Shown piece by piece: positions 24,604 through 36,653 of a stretch of DNA of 64,000 nt. Below the pieces are notes generated by a model that was not told where the DNA came from, searched no databases, and saw nothing but the letters and a program-made list of their open reading frames with translations. Position 1 is the stretch's first letter. Each line of letters begins with the position of its first letter. This stretch comes from Hemibagrus wyckioides (lineage: Eukaryota > Chordata > Actinopteri > Siluriformes > Bagridae). The stretch covers positions 15,603,836-15,667,835 of the forward strand of contig NC_080717.1 in the NCBI RefSeq assembly GCF_019097595.1. Reading direction: 5' to 3'. Both the position numbers and the translations under genes were made by a program.

Positions 24604-26009
24604 GTGATGGGCTAAAGCTCAAAGCAATGGGCAAGGGTCCAGTGCATCAACCAACTAAGTGTAAGCCATGTCCCTGTGGAGAACTGTGGCTCACACTGGT
24701 ATGAGAAATAAGAGCAGCTCTCATATTACTCATACTGCTCATGTAGGCTCCAGCATGGAGCTGCACCATAAAGACCATTTCACTGTCACAGATGCAGGTT
24801 AAGACTCATGAAAGAAAGCACAGGTGTATGAATCGATCCCACAGGGCAGGAGTTCCAAATGGCACACTAGATCCAGGTCAATAAAAGCACAGGCCATTCA
24901 GTAAGGAACTTGCAGTAAAAACCAGTGTGGAAGAAAGTGTTTAAGAGGGTTTAAATCTTGATGCCTCCTCTGTGTGACAGCAGCTGCTATAATTATTCTT
25001 AGTGCATCTGAGATGCCACTGGGGATCCAACTACAAAAGGTACTTTACTTCAAGGTAAAGCTGAAACCCAGAAGTCTATTGAGATATGAAAATAGCTGCT
25101 GTTGTCTGGCTGAAGAAGGTTTTAGATCCATCTGCCAGTTTTACTGTGCACTCGAGTTCACCCTTCGATCCTTCATAACAGAGCCAGCTTGTGTTAACTC
25201 TGTTATGGTTATGATTTCCAGAACCTGCAAACCGATTATGGAATAGTGGAGAACATCTTTTCCTGATGCACCTCCTTACTCCATTGTCTTCTTTTGTTCT
25301 TATTATTATTATCTCTGTCACATGTGGATATTTTTTTTATCAAGCTTTTCCTTGATTTCCTTAATATTTCTATCTTTGTTTTCTATCTTTTCTTTCTGGC
25401 TCATTTCTTCTCCTGCCTTAATTCCTACTGTTCTGTTGTAATGTTGTAAACAGTGGGATGTCTGATAACCTCATTTTGATGTTGGCTTCAAATCAGAGGG
25501 TTGATCTTTATATCTCCAGTCCCAGTACCACTACACCAGCTGACATGCTCACATACACATGCTCTCCCATCTTGCGTATGGACACAGTCTCTATGACAAC
25601 CTCCACCATTGCCATGGCACTGGTAGCCAGTGCTCTACAGTGTAAATCTCCTTTATACCACCATAGCAGTGATTCCTGATAAAGACTATATGAGTATAGC
25701 AAATGATTCCTCCCAATTATAGAAAACACAAGACTATACTGCTTCAGAAACTATGTGATGACTTATGTGTTTTGTGCTTTTTTTTTTTTTTTTAGATCTG
25801 TTCACAGTGCACAGTTAGAGTTTACATTTGGAGAGGAATAAAGTCAACGTTTAGTTTTACAGTGGAATTTCTCCTTATGCATTATATGGCTAAGATATGT
25901 AGATAGCAGAACACCAGAACAGACACTCTGATGTGGATCTGTTAGCTCAAAACTGGAAGCAGAATGCCTAGAATGTCTAGAATGTCTTTCTATGCTATAG
26001 CATTTTGAT

Positions 26010-26367
26010 TTGCTTTCACTGGTACTAAGTGGTTCAAACTTCCAGTATGACAGTACACCTGCACAGAATCATGGCTTCAAACTGAATGCCTTTGAGATGA
26101 ACTAGAATGCTAAGTATGCACCAGGACCTCTAACCTGATATGAATACCTGATCTCACTAATGCTCCTCTGGCCGAATAAACATAAATCCATTACAGCCAT
26201 GTTCCAAAATCTAGTGGCAAGCCTTCCCAGAAGAGTGGAGGATTTTCTGGCTGCAAAAAGGGGACTAACTCCATATTAATGCTCATAGTTATGAAATTGG
26301 CTGTTCAACAAGCACATAAGAGAGTGATGATCAGGTGATGATCACATCCTTTTGGGCATATTGTGTA
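26010..26367 (+). mobile_element. Tc1-like transposase 3' fragment
   Basis: On the + strand, motifs follow the C-terminal half of a fish Tc1-like element: ccagtatgacagtacacctg, ctttgagatgaactagaatg, tctaacctgatatgaatacc, acagccatgttccaaaatct and gccttcccagaagagtggag, then atcacatccttttgggcata near the terminal region. Many changes make it non-coding. It is the same family as the fragment at 32490-32990, in the opposite orientation. Confidence 0.75.
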
Positions 26368-26437
26368 TATTTCTTATTCATATACAAAAATCATAAATCC
26401 CAAAAAATTTTGACCTGTCATCAGCCCAGCAGCCCCA

Positions 26438-26583
26438 ATAATAATATAATATAATATAATATAATATAATATAATATAATATAATATAATATAATATAAT
26501 ATAATAGTTATAATTATATTATATTATATTATATTATATTATATTATATTATATTATATTATATTATATTATATTATATTATA
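26438..26583. repeat. palindromic (ATAAT)n/(ATTAT)n array
   Basis: About 68 bases of ATAAT units, a short centre (gttataa), then about 70 bases of the complementary ATTAT units. The two halves are reverse complements, so the whole can fold into a hairpin with arms near 70 nt. Confidence 0.95.
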
Positions 26584-27593
26584 GGAATCATCATTATCAC
26601 TATTTTCTACTTTCAGTGACATTATCCTCACATCACATCATGTTGTCCATTAACAACGCCACCATCTAGTGACAAGCAAGGGTACTCACATGCGTTTAAA
26701 CTTTCAGGGATGATGTCATCCTTTCCCAGCATGCGAGGCCCAGAGAGAGAGAGGGTTTGCTGGGTAGGAGAGATCAATATGGCCATCTGTGTGCCTGTGT
26801 GTGTCAGCAGGATGCATCACACAGGCTTGGCACTCCATCCGGGAACGGGTGCAGGTGCCTGGCAAAGTGAACTTGCAGCTTGGTGCTGAAATGAATGACC
26901 CGTGAAGTTGTCTAGAATTACTTTCTGTTGAATCTGTCAGAAGGAGTTGATTAATTTCCTATAAGAGCATGGCTATGACAGTAATTCTGGCTTAAAAGCA
27001 AAGTGCAGGTCAAAAGCACTTGTTCTAATACATTATCAATTTGTAGTCAAATGCAAGTCTATGGTTAAGAGGTCTAAAATCATATCATAACATAATATGA
27101 TTAAAATGTATAATTGTTCATATGGTTAAGCTTTAAGGATAAGTTTTTTTTTAACATTTAAAGGATACTTCAGTGTCAATTGATTAACGTGTGTCCCACA
27201 ATCCAAATTTCTTCTTCTGAGCCATTACTATGACTCAGTTTTTTTGAAATATGAAAGATAAATGAAAATATTACATAAAGGGTTTTGACAAAGATACTGA
27301 AGAGTTTTTTTAAATATTATTATTTGGTTTAATGTGTGTTTTTTTCTCTATTTTTAATATCTAATTTAGCTATGTTTTAATATAGAACATATTTTTGTCT
27401 ATATAAAGTAACGTTAATATTCTCATGAATCTTAACCTTCTCACTTGTGTTCTCCATACACTAGCCCGTATAGTTTTTCACCCCAAGTCCATGTGTTATG
27501 ACGCATTTGTACATTTGGGAGAAGTTGAGAAGTATGATTCTTTCGCGCCATCTAGTGGTCATAACACAAACTTTTAAGCGCGTCTTAAAACCT

Positions 27594-27594
<1 letters not shown>

Positions 27595-27679
<85 letters not shown>
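27595..27679. repeat. (TAA)n microsatellite
   Basis: About 28 TAA units with one TGA interruption near 27643. It lies about 570 bases upstream of exon 1U. Frames on either strand are poly-Ile or poly-Leu artefacts. Confidence 0.95.
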
Positions 27680-27680
<1 letters not shown>

Positions 27681-27689
27681 TGTTTTTGT

Positions 27690-28245
27690 AAATCTTGTGG
27701 ACTGTTGTCTGAGTGACTGCTGTGTTGATGAGCTTGCTGTAGGAGCTGAGATTGGCCGCTGTCATATGGCCAGTTAGGCGCTGATGTGTTTCAGCGCAAA
27801 GTGGCCGCTCCAGCATAACTGGTTTATGCGGCGCATTAACGGATCACTTTACAGTCTTTTGTTTGTAATGTGAGAGGAAAGGAGAATAGAGGAGGCTCCT
27901 CTTGAGCAGGAAGCCCAGTTTGTGCGCATCGCTCGATTGTTCTCTGCCATTTTTTGAGCCAGAGCGCCGCAGTTTTAGTGAACGCACGCCCTTGCGCTCG
28001 CCGCATCCTCAACGCTTCCCCAATGAATCTTTAATGAGCGCTTTAGAAGTCCTAATGGCATGTCACTAATGTCCATTAATGATCTCCGAATGCAGCAGGC
28101 CCCGCCTCGATGGCTTCTCGTCTTGGTCCCTTGAGACTTCTTTTAATATGGTTAAAACTTTGAAAACATCTTCCTGCTCGCAGTGAACCATCGCTGGACT
28201 GTTCTTGCCTTTCCGCACTTCCTCTTCGCTTTTTGACCGATAAAC
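27690..28245 (+). promoter_or_regulatory. CpG-richer 5' flank and 5' UTR of exon 1U
   Basis: This flank contains CpG-bearing stretches (tgcggcgcattaacgg, gagcgccgcag, gaacgcacgcccttgcgctc) and ends in the short 1U coding exon. It starts just after the AAT microsatellite at 27595-27679. It is the likely promoter and leader of the 1U transcript; no TATA box or defined start is evident. Confidence 0.5.
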
Positions 28246-28276
28246 ATGACTTTTCCTCTTAGAAAATCTACATCAG
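28246..28276 (+). CDS. fgf13: fgf13 alternative first exon 1U (coding part)
   Basis: Very short coding exon, ten codons plus one base: MTFPLRKSTS followed by g, then the donor gtatgg. Joined to exon 2 it reads STSEPQLKG. Mammalian FGF13 isoform 2 (1U or B form) begins MALLRKSYS before EPQLKG, so the LRKS core and the phase-1 donor match, with one extra residue and changes at the start. An in-frame TGA at 28234-28236 closes the frame just upstream, fixing this ATG as the first possible start. The isoform would be 193 residues, lacking the basic 1S N-terminus. In mammals the 1U form is the largely cytoplasmic, microtubule-stabilising neuronal form. The exon sits at the edge of a CpG-richer stretch that probably holds its promoter. 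It is too short to find by ORF length; the call rests on the sequence match, phase and donor. Confidence 0.8.
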
Positions 28277-29325
28277 GTATGGATTTACTTCACTGGCTTT
28301 ACATTCTTTAAATGTTATGCCGAAGAATGAACCTTGAAACTTAATTATTAATTAATTAATGATGATAACATATAATCGTTTACTCAAATGGAAAATACGA
28401 CTTTCAAATATTTGCATTTGTCACCTATGGGTTCTGTTGTTTACATTTGTTACACTGAGCTTATTCTGACCAACATTATCTTATTTGTAACTTTATGTAA
28501 ACATTATGCGCACATATGGAACAGATGGAACAGTATAGTCGGAGTAGCTGTCCAAGGTACTGAAAACATACCGCACTTCAGTTCCTCTAGCATTTTATAA
28601 GTAATAAATCTGAATTTAGGACATTGAGAAGTTTGATTAGTAGTTGATCTTTCTATGAAGTTAATTAAAATAGAAATTTTTCTATTCTTTAATTATGCTT
28701 TTATTATGTGTTTGAAGTAGTAGGGAATAATCTGTGGAATCTCTGAAATGTGTGAACATGCATAGGCCATAGGTGTGTCCATGTTTAATCATAATCTATC
28801 TATCTATTCGCTGTTTTTCACAGTTTTTGTTAATTCTGTCCTTCTCTTATCCCTGCTTTAACACTCCCTTCTTCACCTCAGATTTACGAAGGGCTTGTTT
28901 ATAAGTTAAAAAATTACAATGTGTAATCCAACAATACTACAGGAGCATGAATGGTGAAAAAATGAGATGAAATTGTAACAATCATAAAAATCTGAAACCC
29001 TCACGAAGTGATCTTAGCCCTGATGATCAAATTTGTTGGGGAAAATAGACTCATCACTAAGGTTGCGGGTTAAAGGGAAGCTGCATTCAAATAAAAGGAT
29101 GCTATCTTGTACAGTAGATGGCACTATAGCAGAACTTCTCAACTGCTGTTGGCTAGAGGTGAAGAATTCTCTCATGCACAGGTTTGTGTTTAGTGCATGT
29201 GTTTAATTGAAGTGACCAGGGAAAGAAAAGGCTCCTATTTTTTTTAAAGAGATATGCATAAATAAAACACAAAATACCAGCATACATTATATCTGGGCAA
29301 AACATAAAAATTCTTAATGTTATTC

Positions 29326-29476
29326 ACTCTTAAAGGAAATGGTTCTATTTATAAGCAGAAATGGTTCTATCACCCGCTTCATATATGGAACCATAATAAA
29401 CCATTTTAATGGGTTCGTTAAAAAGAACCCCAAATGGTTCTTTGAATCCAAGTTAGATGGTTCTTTTTAGAACCTG
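29326..29476. repeat. small repeat rich in AAATGGTTCT units
   Basis: Four copies of a/gatggttct occur in 150 bases together with opposite-strand ggaaccat, aaagaacc and agaacctg, so parts can pair with each other. It resembles a short non-autonomous element common in fish, but ends and target duplication are not defined. Confidence 0.45.
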
Positions 29477-30416
29477 TACATACACAGTACTTAACTTTTA
29501 CATGTATCTCTGAAATGAGGAAAAACAGTACAATTTACACAAGTTAACTGTACATTTTTAGTACAGGTTTTGGTGTTCTTGTGTTCTTGAATAAAGGTTA
29601 TTGTGTGCTTAATGGTAACCATGTATTGCACACTGAAAAGAAAGTAGACTGCAAACAGGCATTCCACAGCCTGTGTCATGTCAATGTCTGCCTCTCGTAT
29701 AATGCTCACAGTGTCCATTATAATGCTCACACTTTCAGCCTTGAAGGGATCAGGAGAGCTGTTGAACACTATGGTTGGTGTGGAACCTTTGGGTTCCTAA
29801 GATTAGATTGATTTAGAAAATTATATTCTTGTCATTTTTGTCAAGATTATTCAGGCAGTTAGAGGACCAAATCAGCTGAGGCTCCTGGACAAGGCAGTAT
29901 CTCGCACAGAACGGTCTCAGATCAACTAAACCAGGGGATGTAAATGTTTTTTTGCAAAGCCACTAATTCAGCTATTCCCATGTTTGGCTTTAGTGGACTA
30001 TAAGAGATGACTTTTGTGTTACAAATGGCAAGTACATGTGTTATCTGTTGTGCTGCTCTTTTCAGTCTGGCCTATGAGATAAGCACTGCTAAAGCATTTT
30101 TGTATTCCTCCACTGCATCAGCTACTGGAGAAAGATATTTTCATTCTTTAATAATTAAAAAAAATTATAATACACATGTAATACACAGACAAATGTCCAT
30201 TGTAAACTTTATGTTAAAATACAAACTGATCATTATCTAGCTTTGAATCAGAATTTAAGCTGCAGAAGCAACAGCATGGAATATTTCTAAACACATAGGC
30301 AAAATGTGGAACCAAAATAGCAAACAACTGAAGATTCTTCTGTTTAGCCATCTCTGACTGTGACACTAGCCTGCTGCATGAATTCCCTATGAAGTGTAGC
30401 AGTATAAATAAATCAT

Positions 30417-30420
<4 letters not shown>

Positions 30421-30471
<51 letters not shown>
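30421..30471. repeat. compound (TC)n-(AC)n microsatellite
   Basis: TC run 30421-30456 followed by AC to 30471. Confidence 0.9.
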
Positions 30472-30472
<1 letters not shown>

Positions 30473-31018
30473 TCACTCTCTCACTGTCTCTCTCTCCATC
30501 TAAAACCTGATCACAAGTACATAGGAGTTCCACTGAAGGGGTTGTGGAGAAAATTAGTGCTGACCTCAGGTATCCTACTTAGATGGAAGTGCAATGAACG
30601 TCATAATGATTATAAAGATGATGCAATAGTTTCACACTGCTTTATAGAGAAATGCCCTCATATCCTAACTGTTAAATGTTTTTCTTTACAGGAGGCAGGT
30701 GTTAAGGTTGTGCTTTTCACTTTATCATTAAAGCAAGATCCACTGCTTTCTATAGTATAAATGCTTTACTGTGTCACGTATCTCTGTCAAATGACAGTTT
30801 CTTATTGTAACAATGTCAGCAGTGTGCTGTAGAGAGAACACAGCAGACCCCTGTGAGCTTTTTTATTTTGGCACGGCAGTCAGTCAGTAACGTAAAACTT
30901 TTCAAAGCAAATACCTTGGCAGCTTTACAGCTCACTCGCTGCTTTATGCTTTGCTCTCAAAAGCAAGCACACATTCAGCTCGCTGAGGAGAGTGAGGGAG
31001 AGAGAGAAAGACACACAC

Positions 31019-31033
31019 AGAGAGAGAGAGAGA

Positions 31034-31072
<39 letters not shown>
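31019..31072. repeat. (AG)n microsatellite
   Basis: About 27 AG units with one GG interruption. Confidence 0.9.
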
Positions 31073-31075
<3 letters not shown>

Positions 31076-32489
31076 ACATAAATATATATGGAAGATGAGC
31101 AGGGCTCAGGTGTGACACATTAGTCAGTACCCCTCTAGCTCGTCTTCAAACGCCACCCTTCCAATGAACACCCACACTAGACCACTCCTCCACCTGCTAC
31201 AGTTATCACTACTTCTAAACAATAAGGGAATGATGAACTTGAAATCCGTCACAACCCATTTACTACTGTTCTTGCAACCTTTGTTGCATCATATGTTGGT
31301 GTGTTTTGCACACCAAGGCTAGTGGCACAGTTCTCAAAATGGTGTCAAAATAAAGTAAAATGTCAGTTCACTGCTACTTTCTCCTTGCTAGATTAAAAAG
31401 CTACACTAAACATAGCACTGCTACATTCAGAAGCAGTGCACTTATCATATAATGGATTAAAATGAGCTTCTCTGTACTTTTATTTACCTTGCTTCTGTCA
31501 CTCTGGTGACTGGCTTATGATTCATTCACTATTTGTTTTGGCAGTGAAGCTATAAAAGATCAGATTAAGTGTCTGATTTGTCTGTTTATAACATTCAGAG
31601 ATTTTATCATACAAACACAGAAAGCAGAGTCTTGGCATTTCAATGTGCACAGGCATAAATTACCAGTGTTACACAATCAATATAGCTTTTCTACATTTTT
31701 ACAGTACTAGTAATACAGAAATTATTCTAATTCTCATTCCTTTTGAATGCTTTGTAAAAACACTAATTCGAACTCTTACAACACACAAGCTGCTAACTTA
31801 AAATAAGAGGCTAAAATAATAAGTAAATGCAAATCACACACAAAGGAAATAAGTTTAGTTTTTGTGGTTGGGCAAAGCTGCAGAGGTAAATGATTAACTG
31901 TCATTGGTTCTTTCTGAGGGCTGTCATGAGGCCTGCCAAATCTACCCCACCTAACAGAAATGAACCCAAATTAAACTTCAGAAAAATAAAATTCAGTCTA
32001 AGATAAGATAATAAGAATTGTAGTTCTTTTTGCTACAAATTTTACACCTCAAATCCCTTTAAAATACACTTCAAACAGGAAGGAAGCTATTAAAGAAAAA
32101 TATGGATCAATTCCAAAATCTAATTCATTCATCTTCTGGCTACAATGATAAGTCCACGTAAATCCTACAGACGTTCACTGCTTGTGCAACCCCTCGTTCT
32201 TAAGATATAGTTACAACAAGAATCTTGGAGGGCATCTAATAAAGGGAACCTTCTTCATAAAGACAGCCGCTTTTTTTGCGATCGATAAGTTCACCACAGA
32301 AGCTGCAGCTAATAGTAAGAATCTAATTATGAAAACTCGAGAAGGGTTTTATCTTCTGGACATCGATATCACCTGTAGTGAGTTAAATTAAGTCCTTAAT
32401 AAGTCATAGATAAATAGATTGAAATGTTGTATTAATTTAATTCCCATTATATAAGTGTTGAGAATGCAAAAACTTACTTTTGATCATCT

Positions 32490-32990
32490 AATTCCAGATT
32501 TAGTCTCCCTTTGCTGTTATTATAACCTCCACTCTTCTGGGAAGGCTTTACACTAGATTTTGGAGCGTGGCTGTGGGGATTTGCCCATTTAGCCACAAGA
32601 GCTTCAGTGAGGTCAGGCATTGATGTTGGGTGAGGAGTCCTGATATGCAGTCAGCATTCCATTTCATCCCAAAGGTGTTCAGTGGGGTTGAGGTCAGGGT
32701 TCTGTGCAGGACATTTAAGTCTTTCCGCTCCAACCTTGGCAATCAATGTCTTCATGAACCTTGCTTTGTACACAGGGTAGTGTCATACTGGACTCAGTTT
32801 GGGCCTAGAAAATGAAATGGTAATTCTACAGAATACAGAAAAATCCTATACAATTATGTGCTTCAAACATTGTTGTAACTGTTTGGGGAAAATAAGCATT
32901 ATGTGGTCATATATTGTTTATATAATACAAATATATATACAAAAAACATTTTGTCCATCACTTTTCCTAATTTGCTGGCATACTTAAAAT
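32490..32990 (-). mobile_element. Tc1-like transposase fragment, minus strand
   Basis: Read on the minus strand, a piece gives GQIPTATLQNLV, which matches the QIPAATLQNLVESLPRRV end of Tc1-like transposases, preceded by a PLNTFGMKWNADC stretch (the DELERR region, altered). On the + strand the same family shows as ttctgggaaggctttacact, aaaggtgttcagtggggttg and caaccttggcaatcaatgtc, then tttgggcctagaaaatg and atcctatacaattatgtgct toward the terminal part. Stops and frameshifts are present; both ends are vague. Confidence 0.8.
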
Positions 32991-34429
32991 TATTTCTTAT
33001 AAACAACCAAACTGTGTACCAAGAACCATAAACTATGGATACATGGAAAAACAAGGCTGTGGCACAACAACAACAACAAAGACAAAGCTTGACAACAAAA
33101 CATACAACAAGAAGAAATTAAATAGGGGTGCTTATTAGGAGTAACAGATGTGAGTGATCAGTGAGACATGTGACATAGACATGTGATGTGCTGGGGCTGA
33201 TGGGTATTGTAATTCAGTGTCACTTCAAGCTTAATCATGACTCACCCAATTTAACCCATTCATCATTCACTTTTTTCTCTGTTATATCATGTCTATCTCC
33301 ATTGTCATCTATTTCATGTTTCTGTCTCTCTGCTTTTCCTGTTCCTGTTTCAATTAACATAGTGACAGTTCATCAGCAACTCTCACCTGATTTGACTAAA
33401 AACAATGACTTTTGTCACTACTTTCTTGTAAAAATAATAAATAAATAAAATAATCGGTTTATCAGTCTATCAAAATAGTATACTTTATGCCTCACTCACA
33501 ACACAGTCACCTTAAAAGTGAAGCAACTGCTTTTGTGTTTTCTTTGCTAAAAGATGTGAGAGTAAAAATTCTATTATTAGCTTAATGTGATGCATACCAC
33601 ACACACAATTTACACACAACCACATAACTACACAATGTTTTTGTTTGTTTTGTTTGTTTGCTTGCATGCATTCTGTAACTAGCTCTGTAGCTCCTGTCCT
33701 CATATTGCACCATGACGTCATGACAAAAGACAACAAGTCTCAGAGGACAACCAAGTCCAGAGGGTGGAGTCTGACCTGGTCCAGGTTCTCCTATCTGACC
33801 AAATTTCCAGGGTTGTAGATACCTCAGTGTGATTGGGTCAGTGTGTTTGTTTTTCATCAGATATTACAGTATCTTATGCTATGGTTTAGGCACATATGAT
33901 GATTTGGGTTAGGTCCAGCTCCATTCCCTGGACGTTAGGTTCTGCGGCAGGGTAGAATAACTTGAGGGGCGAGAAGCATAAAAAATGACTGCTGGTATGA
34001 TATTAGGGTAACTGGAGCACTGCTAAAGGACTTAGCTGAGTAACAGTGCATGTGTTATATAAAGAGTCATGCTTTAAAAAAAGCATGAAGACGAGTAAGC
34101 CTTCCCTAGCGCCACCGTGCCATCCCAATAAACAGCCATTTCTATAAGCCACTTATTTCCTGTTTTGGCGTGTTGATCTCACGCGTCTAAAAGAAAGCAA
34201 TATGAGATCTTCATTTGAGATCCTGTTTTGTAATTCCTTCGCGCAAGCAACTCCCGTTTGGCAGTGAGCTCAGAGTGCTAAACTTTGAACTTTAAATGCA
34301 TGAAAGTCGACATGGCATTTGTAGGCTATATATGGGGCCGCCTCATCATTCCTCAATCATTTGCCCGCATCTGCAAAGTGCTGGTGCATGCCTTAAGAGT
34401 CAGATATGCCTCAGTGGAGACTGGAGAGG

Positions 34430-35194
34430 AATTGTGAAAACGCAAATGCCAACACAGCGTCATCCAGCGCGCGCGACAGAGAGCAGATATTAACGCGAAC
34501 ACGGGGCTCTCGCGCCTCAAACTCTTGCACGCGATATGCAACGCAGTTAAACACGCTCGCATTAGGTAGTCTGCCTTCATTTTTAACATTTCAACGGGCT
34601 TATCTGGTGAGTAAGAACCATCGATATAGGGGAAACAAACCTCAGCAATAAATGCGATCTCGTTAACAGGTGTTTATTGTGGCTGCGCATTACAGCGCAC
34701 GAGCTCCCTCACTCTCTTTATTCACTTTCTCTCCCACTCACTCACCCTGCCTCTGTGCTGCTGTTCCTCCCATGTGATGCCGTGAATGTTTTGGTGTCAT
34801 CATGTGAACCGCGTTTTAGGGGGATTTGGACAGCAAAAGCACGGAGGCACCTTTTGGAGTGGAAGGCTGCAGGGAGTGGATTGTGGACGCTGTGTTTTCC
34901 TGAAGATTAAAATGCATCGTTCGAGAGACGCGCGCATGAATCTGAGCGCAGTTTCCATTTAACTACTGAAAGGAGTGTAAACTCTAGTTAGACTTCACAG
35001 TTCTGGCGCAACTTTGAGTTCATTGTCTGATTTTTTCCCCCTTTTCACGACCAACGATGACGGTTGCTATGATATGCGAAGTCGGATGTGAGTGGGTTAA
35101 CAGATCCGTGTAGAAATCCGGCTGAGGAGGAGCGGAGGGGCGAAAGCAGCCTCTCTCAGCGCGCGCTGTCAGGCGGCTCGTCGCCACACTGGCT
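34430..35194 (+). promoter_or_regulatory. CpG-rich 5' flank and 5' UTR of exon 1S
   Basis: Against an AT-rich background this stretch has many CpG dinucleotides (gcgcgcgacagagag, gggctctcgcgcctc, gagagacgcgcgcatg, cagcgcgcgctgtcag) running into exon 1S, as in a vertebrate CpG-island promoter. A TATATAT at 34327-34333 lies about 865 bases before the ATG, but I cannot say it is used. The transcription start is not resolved. Confidence 0.6.
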
Positions 35195-35384
35195 ATGGCG
35201 GCGGCGATCGCCAGCTCCCTGATTCGGCAGAAAAGACAGGCGAGGGAGCGCGAGAAGTCCAACGCCTGCCGCTGCGCCAGCAGCCCAAACAAAGCCAAAA
35301 GTGCATGCGAGAAACCGAGCCGTCTCAGCGTCTTCTCCCGGGTCAAGCTCTTCGGTTCTAAGAAGCGCCGGAGGAGACGACCAG
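35195..35384 (+). CDS. fgf13: fgf13 alternative first exon 1S (coding part)
   Basis: Encodes residues 1-63 of the 1S (A-type) isoform and the first base of codon 64, then the donor gtgctc. Residues 2-20 ([20 protein letters not shown] runs to 21) form the N-terminal segment shared by A-type FHFs, which acts as a sodium-channel long-term inactivation particle. Residues about 56-63, KKRRRRRP after KLFGS, are a strongly basic stretch that serves as a nuclear/nucleolar localisation signal in mammals. Compared with mammalian FGF13 the middle differs slightly ([19 protein letters not shown]), with one residue more overall. The ATG has G at +4 and at -3, and an in-frame TGA at 35123-35125 lies upstream. 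There is no signal peptide, as expected for an intracellular factor. It lies in a CpG-rich island-like region. Confidence 0.97.
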
Positions 35385-36588
35385 GTGCTCTCAGAGAGTC
35401 TCGTGTCCATCACCATCATCATGTTCATGACTCCCATAACCACGATGGAATTTCTTACCTTCATTTATACACTTGATCACTCACCTTACTCACCTGTACA
35501 TCTGTTAATTCATCACTGACTAATCCCCATCCATTCATCATTCTACTCTCTTTACTAATCTCTACCAACTCATCATGTTTACATCTCCATCCATTTTATA
35601 AGTAGAAACCTGTGTTTCACTTGTGCTTGTGAACTTACCCACCATAAACTTTACCAGGATTGAGTGTGAATCCGTGTTTGCCCGTGTGCAGAACATGCAG
35701 CAAAATTATGTAATGCCAAAGCAGAGCTTTCAGTAATCTCAGTGTGACAACAAATAAAAATAGGAAAATCAATATACAAATGTTTTTGTCTAAAGGAGCT
35801 TAGACATTGTGTACTTCCAGTCATTGGTGGCAGGGAGAATCATAGCAAAAGGGAGTGGGCACTGCTTTGTGTGTGTGTGTGTGCACGCACATGTGTCAGA
35901 TGAGGTTAGTCAACAAGGACCCTGTTAAGTAGGTTTTGACAAAAAATGTACAGCTTGATCATCTCTGTTCATATTGATCAAGTTCAAGACAAGTTCTTCA
36001 GACAAGTAATTACACTGGTATATGATAAAGTGTATAACAAGGGTTTAATTGTGCCTTTGGTTTTGTGCAGTCTGTGGACACTCCCAAAATAAATCACGCA
36101 GGCAGATATTGCACGTCAGTGTTTAGTACAGAATTCTCAGCATTAATTTGCTTACAGAAACAACTAAAGCATAATTTTATCATTGTAACACTGGTTTCTT
36201 GAGGTAAGTGGGTGCTGCAGAGTTCATAGAGTGACTCATCTTTCTTTTGAACTTGGGAAACTGAGTGCCATTACAGCCATTTATTGTTGCACATTTCTGT
36301 AGTAGAAGTGTCAATTAGAATGCAGGTATTTAATGCAGAGCCAAATAATAGTGTGACTGAACCTTTTTCTACGCAACATTCTCAAGCTATTCTTTTCAAA
36401 GCTTTTCTAATTCCACCATCGACTCCTGTTCATCGCAGTTGCATACAATCAAGATTTTCATAGACAGATTTTCTATTCAATAATATATATAACAATTTGT
36501 TTCTCATTGCATCTGTTCAATGAAACTCTTTCAAACCATCATATTTATGAACAGTATCAAAGACAATTTATAATAAGAATATATAACA

Positions 36589-36653
36589 TGAAATAATCTT
36601 CCTTGCACTCATTAGACTGCACTCTTAGACTGAAATAATCTTCCTTGCACTCA
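36589..36653. repeat. 23-bp direct repeat pair
   Basis: tgaaataatcttccttgcac plus tca occurs at 36589-36611 and again at 36631-36653, both followed by ttagactg-like sequence, which looks like a small tandem duplication with a 42-base period. Confidence 0.85.

Larger units (their letters stand above)
18856..28245 (+). other. intronic sequence between the Tc1 element and exon 1U
   Basis: No exon is seen. It holds several Tc1-like fragments (20120, 26010), fish interspersed repeat pieces (23025-23680), GT/GA/TAA microsatellites, a long palindromic ATAAT array, and the presumed 1U promoter at its right end. The 128-codon frame at 18258-18644 belongs to the transposase pseudogene to the left; the other frames are short. 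Confidence 0.55.
28277..34429 (+). other. intronic sequence between exons 1U and 1S
   Basis: No exon recognised. It includes a hairpin-rich AAATGGTTCT repeat (29326-29476), TC/AC and AG microsatellites (30421, 31019), and a Tc1-like fragment (32490-32990). The rest is ordinary intron with chance open frames under 95 codons. Confidence 0.55.

Noticed and set aside
27498..27816. poly-Ile and poly-Leu frames
   Set aside because: Both are translations of the TAA microsatellite.
35020..35464. minus-strand frames of 108 and 102 codons opposite exon 1S
   Set aside because: They are antisense shadows of the GC-rich 1S exon and its leader, with no protein similarity I recognise.
35301..35519. 72-codon + strand frame overlapping exon 1S
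   Set aside because: It is out of frame with the FGF13 reading frame and runs into the intron.
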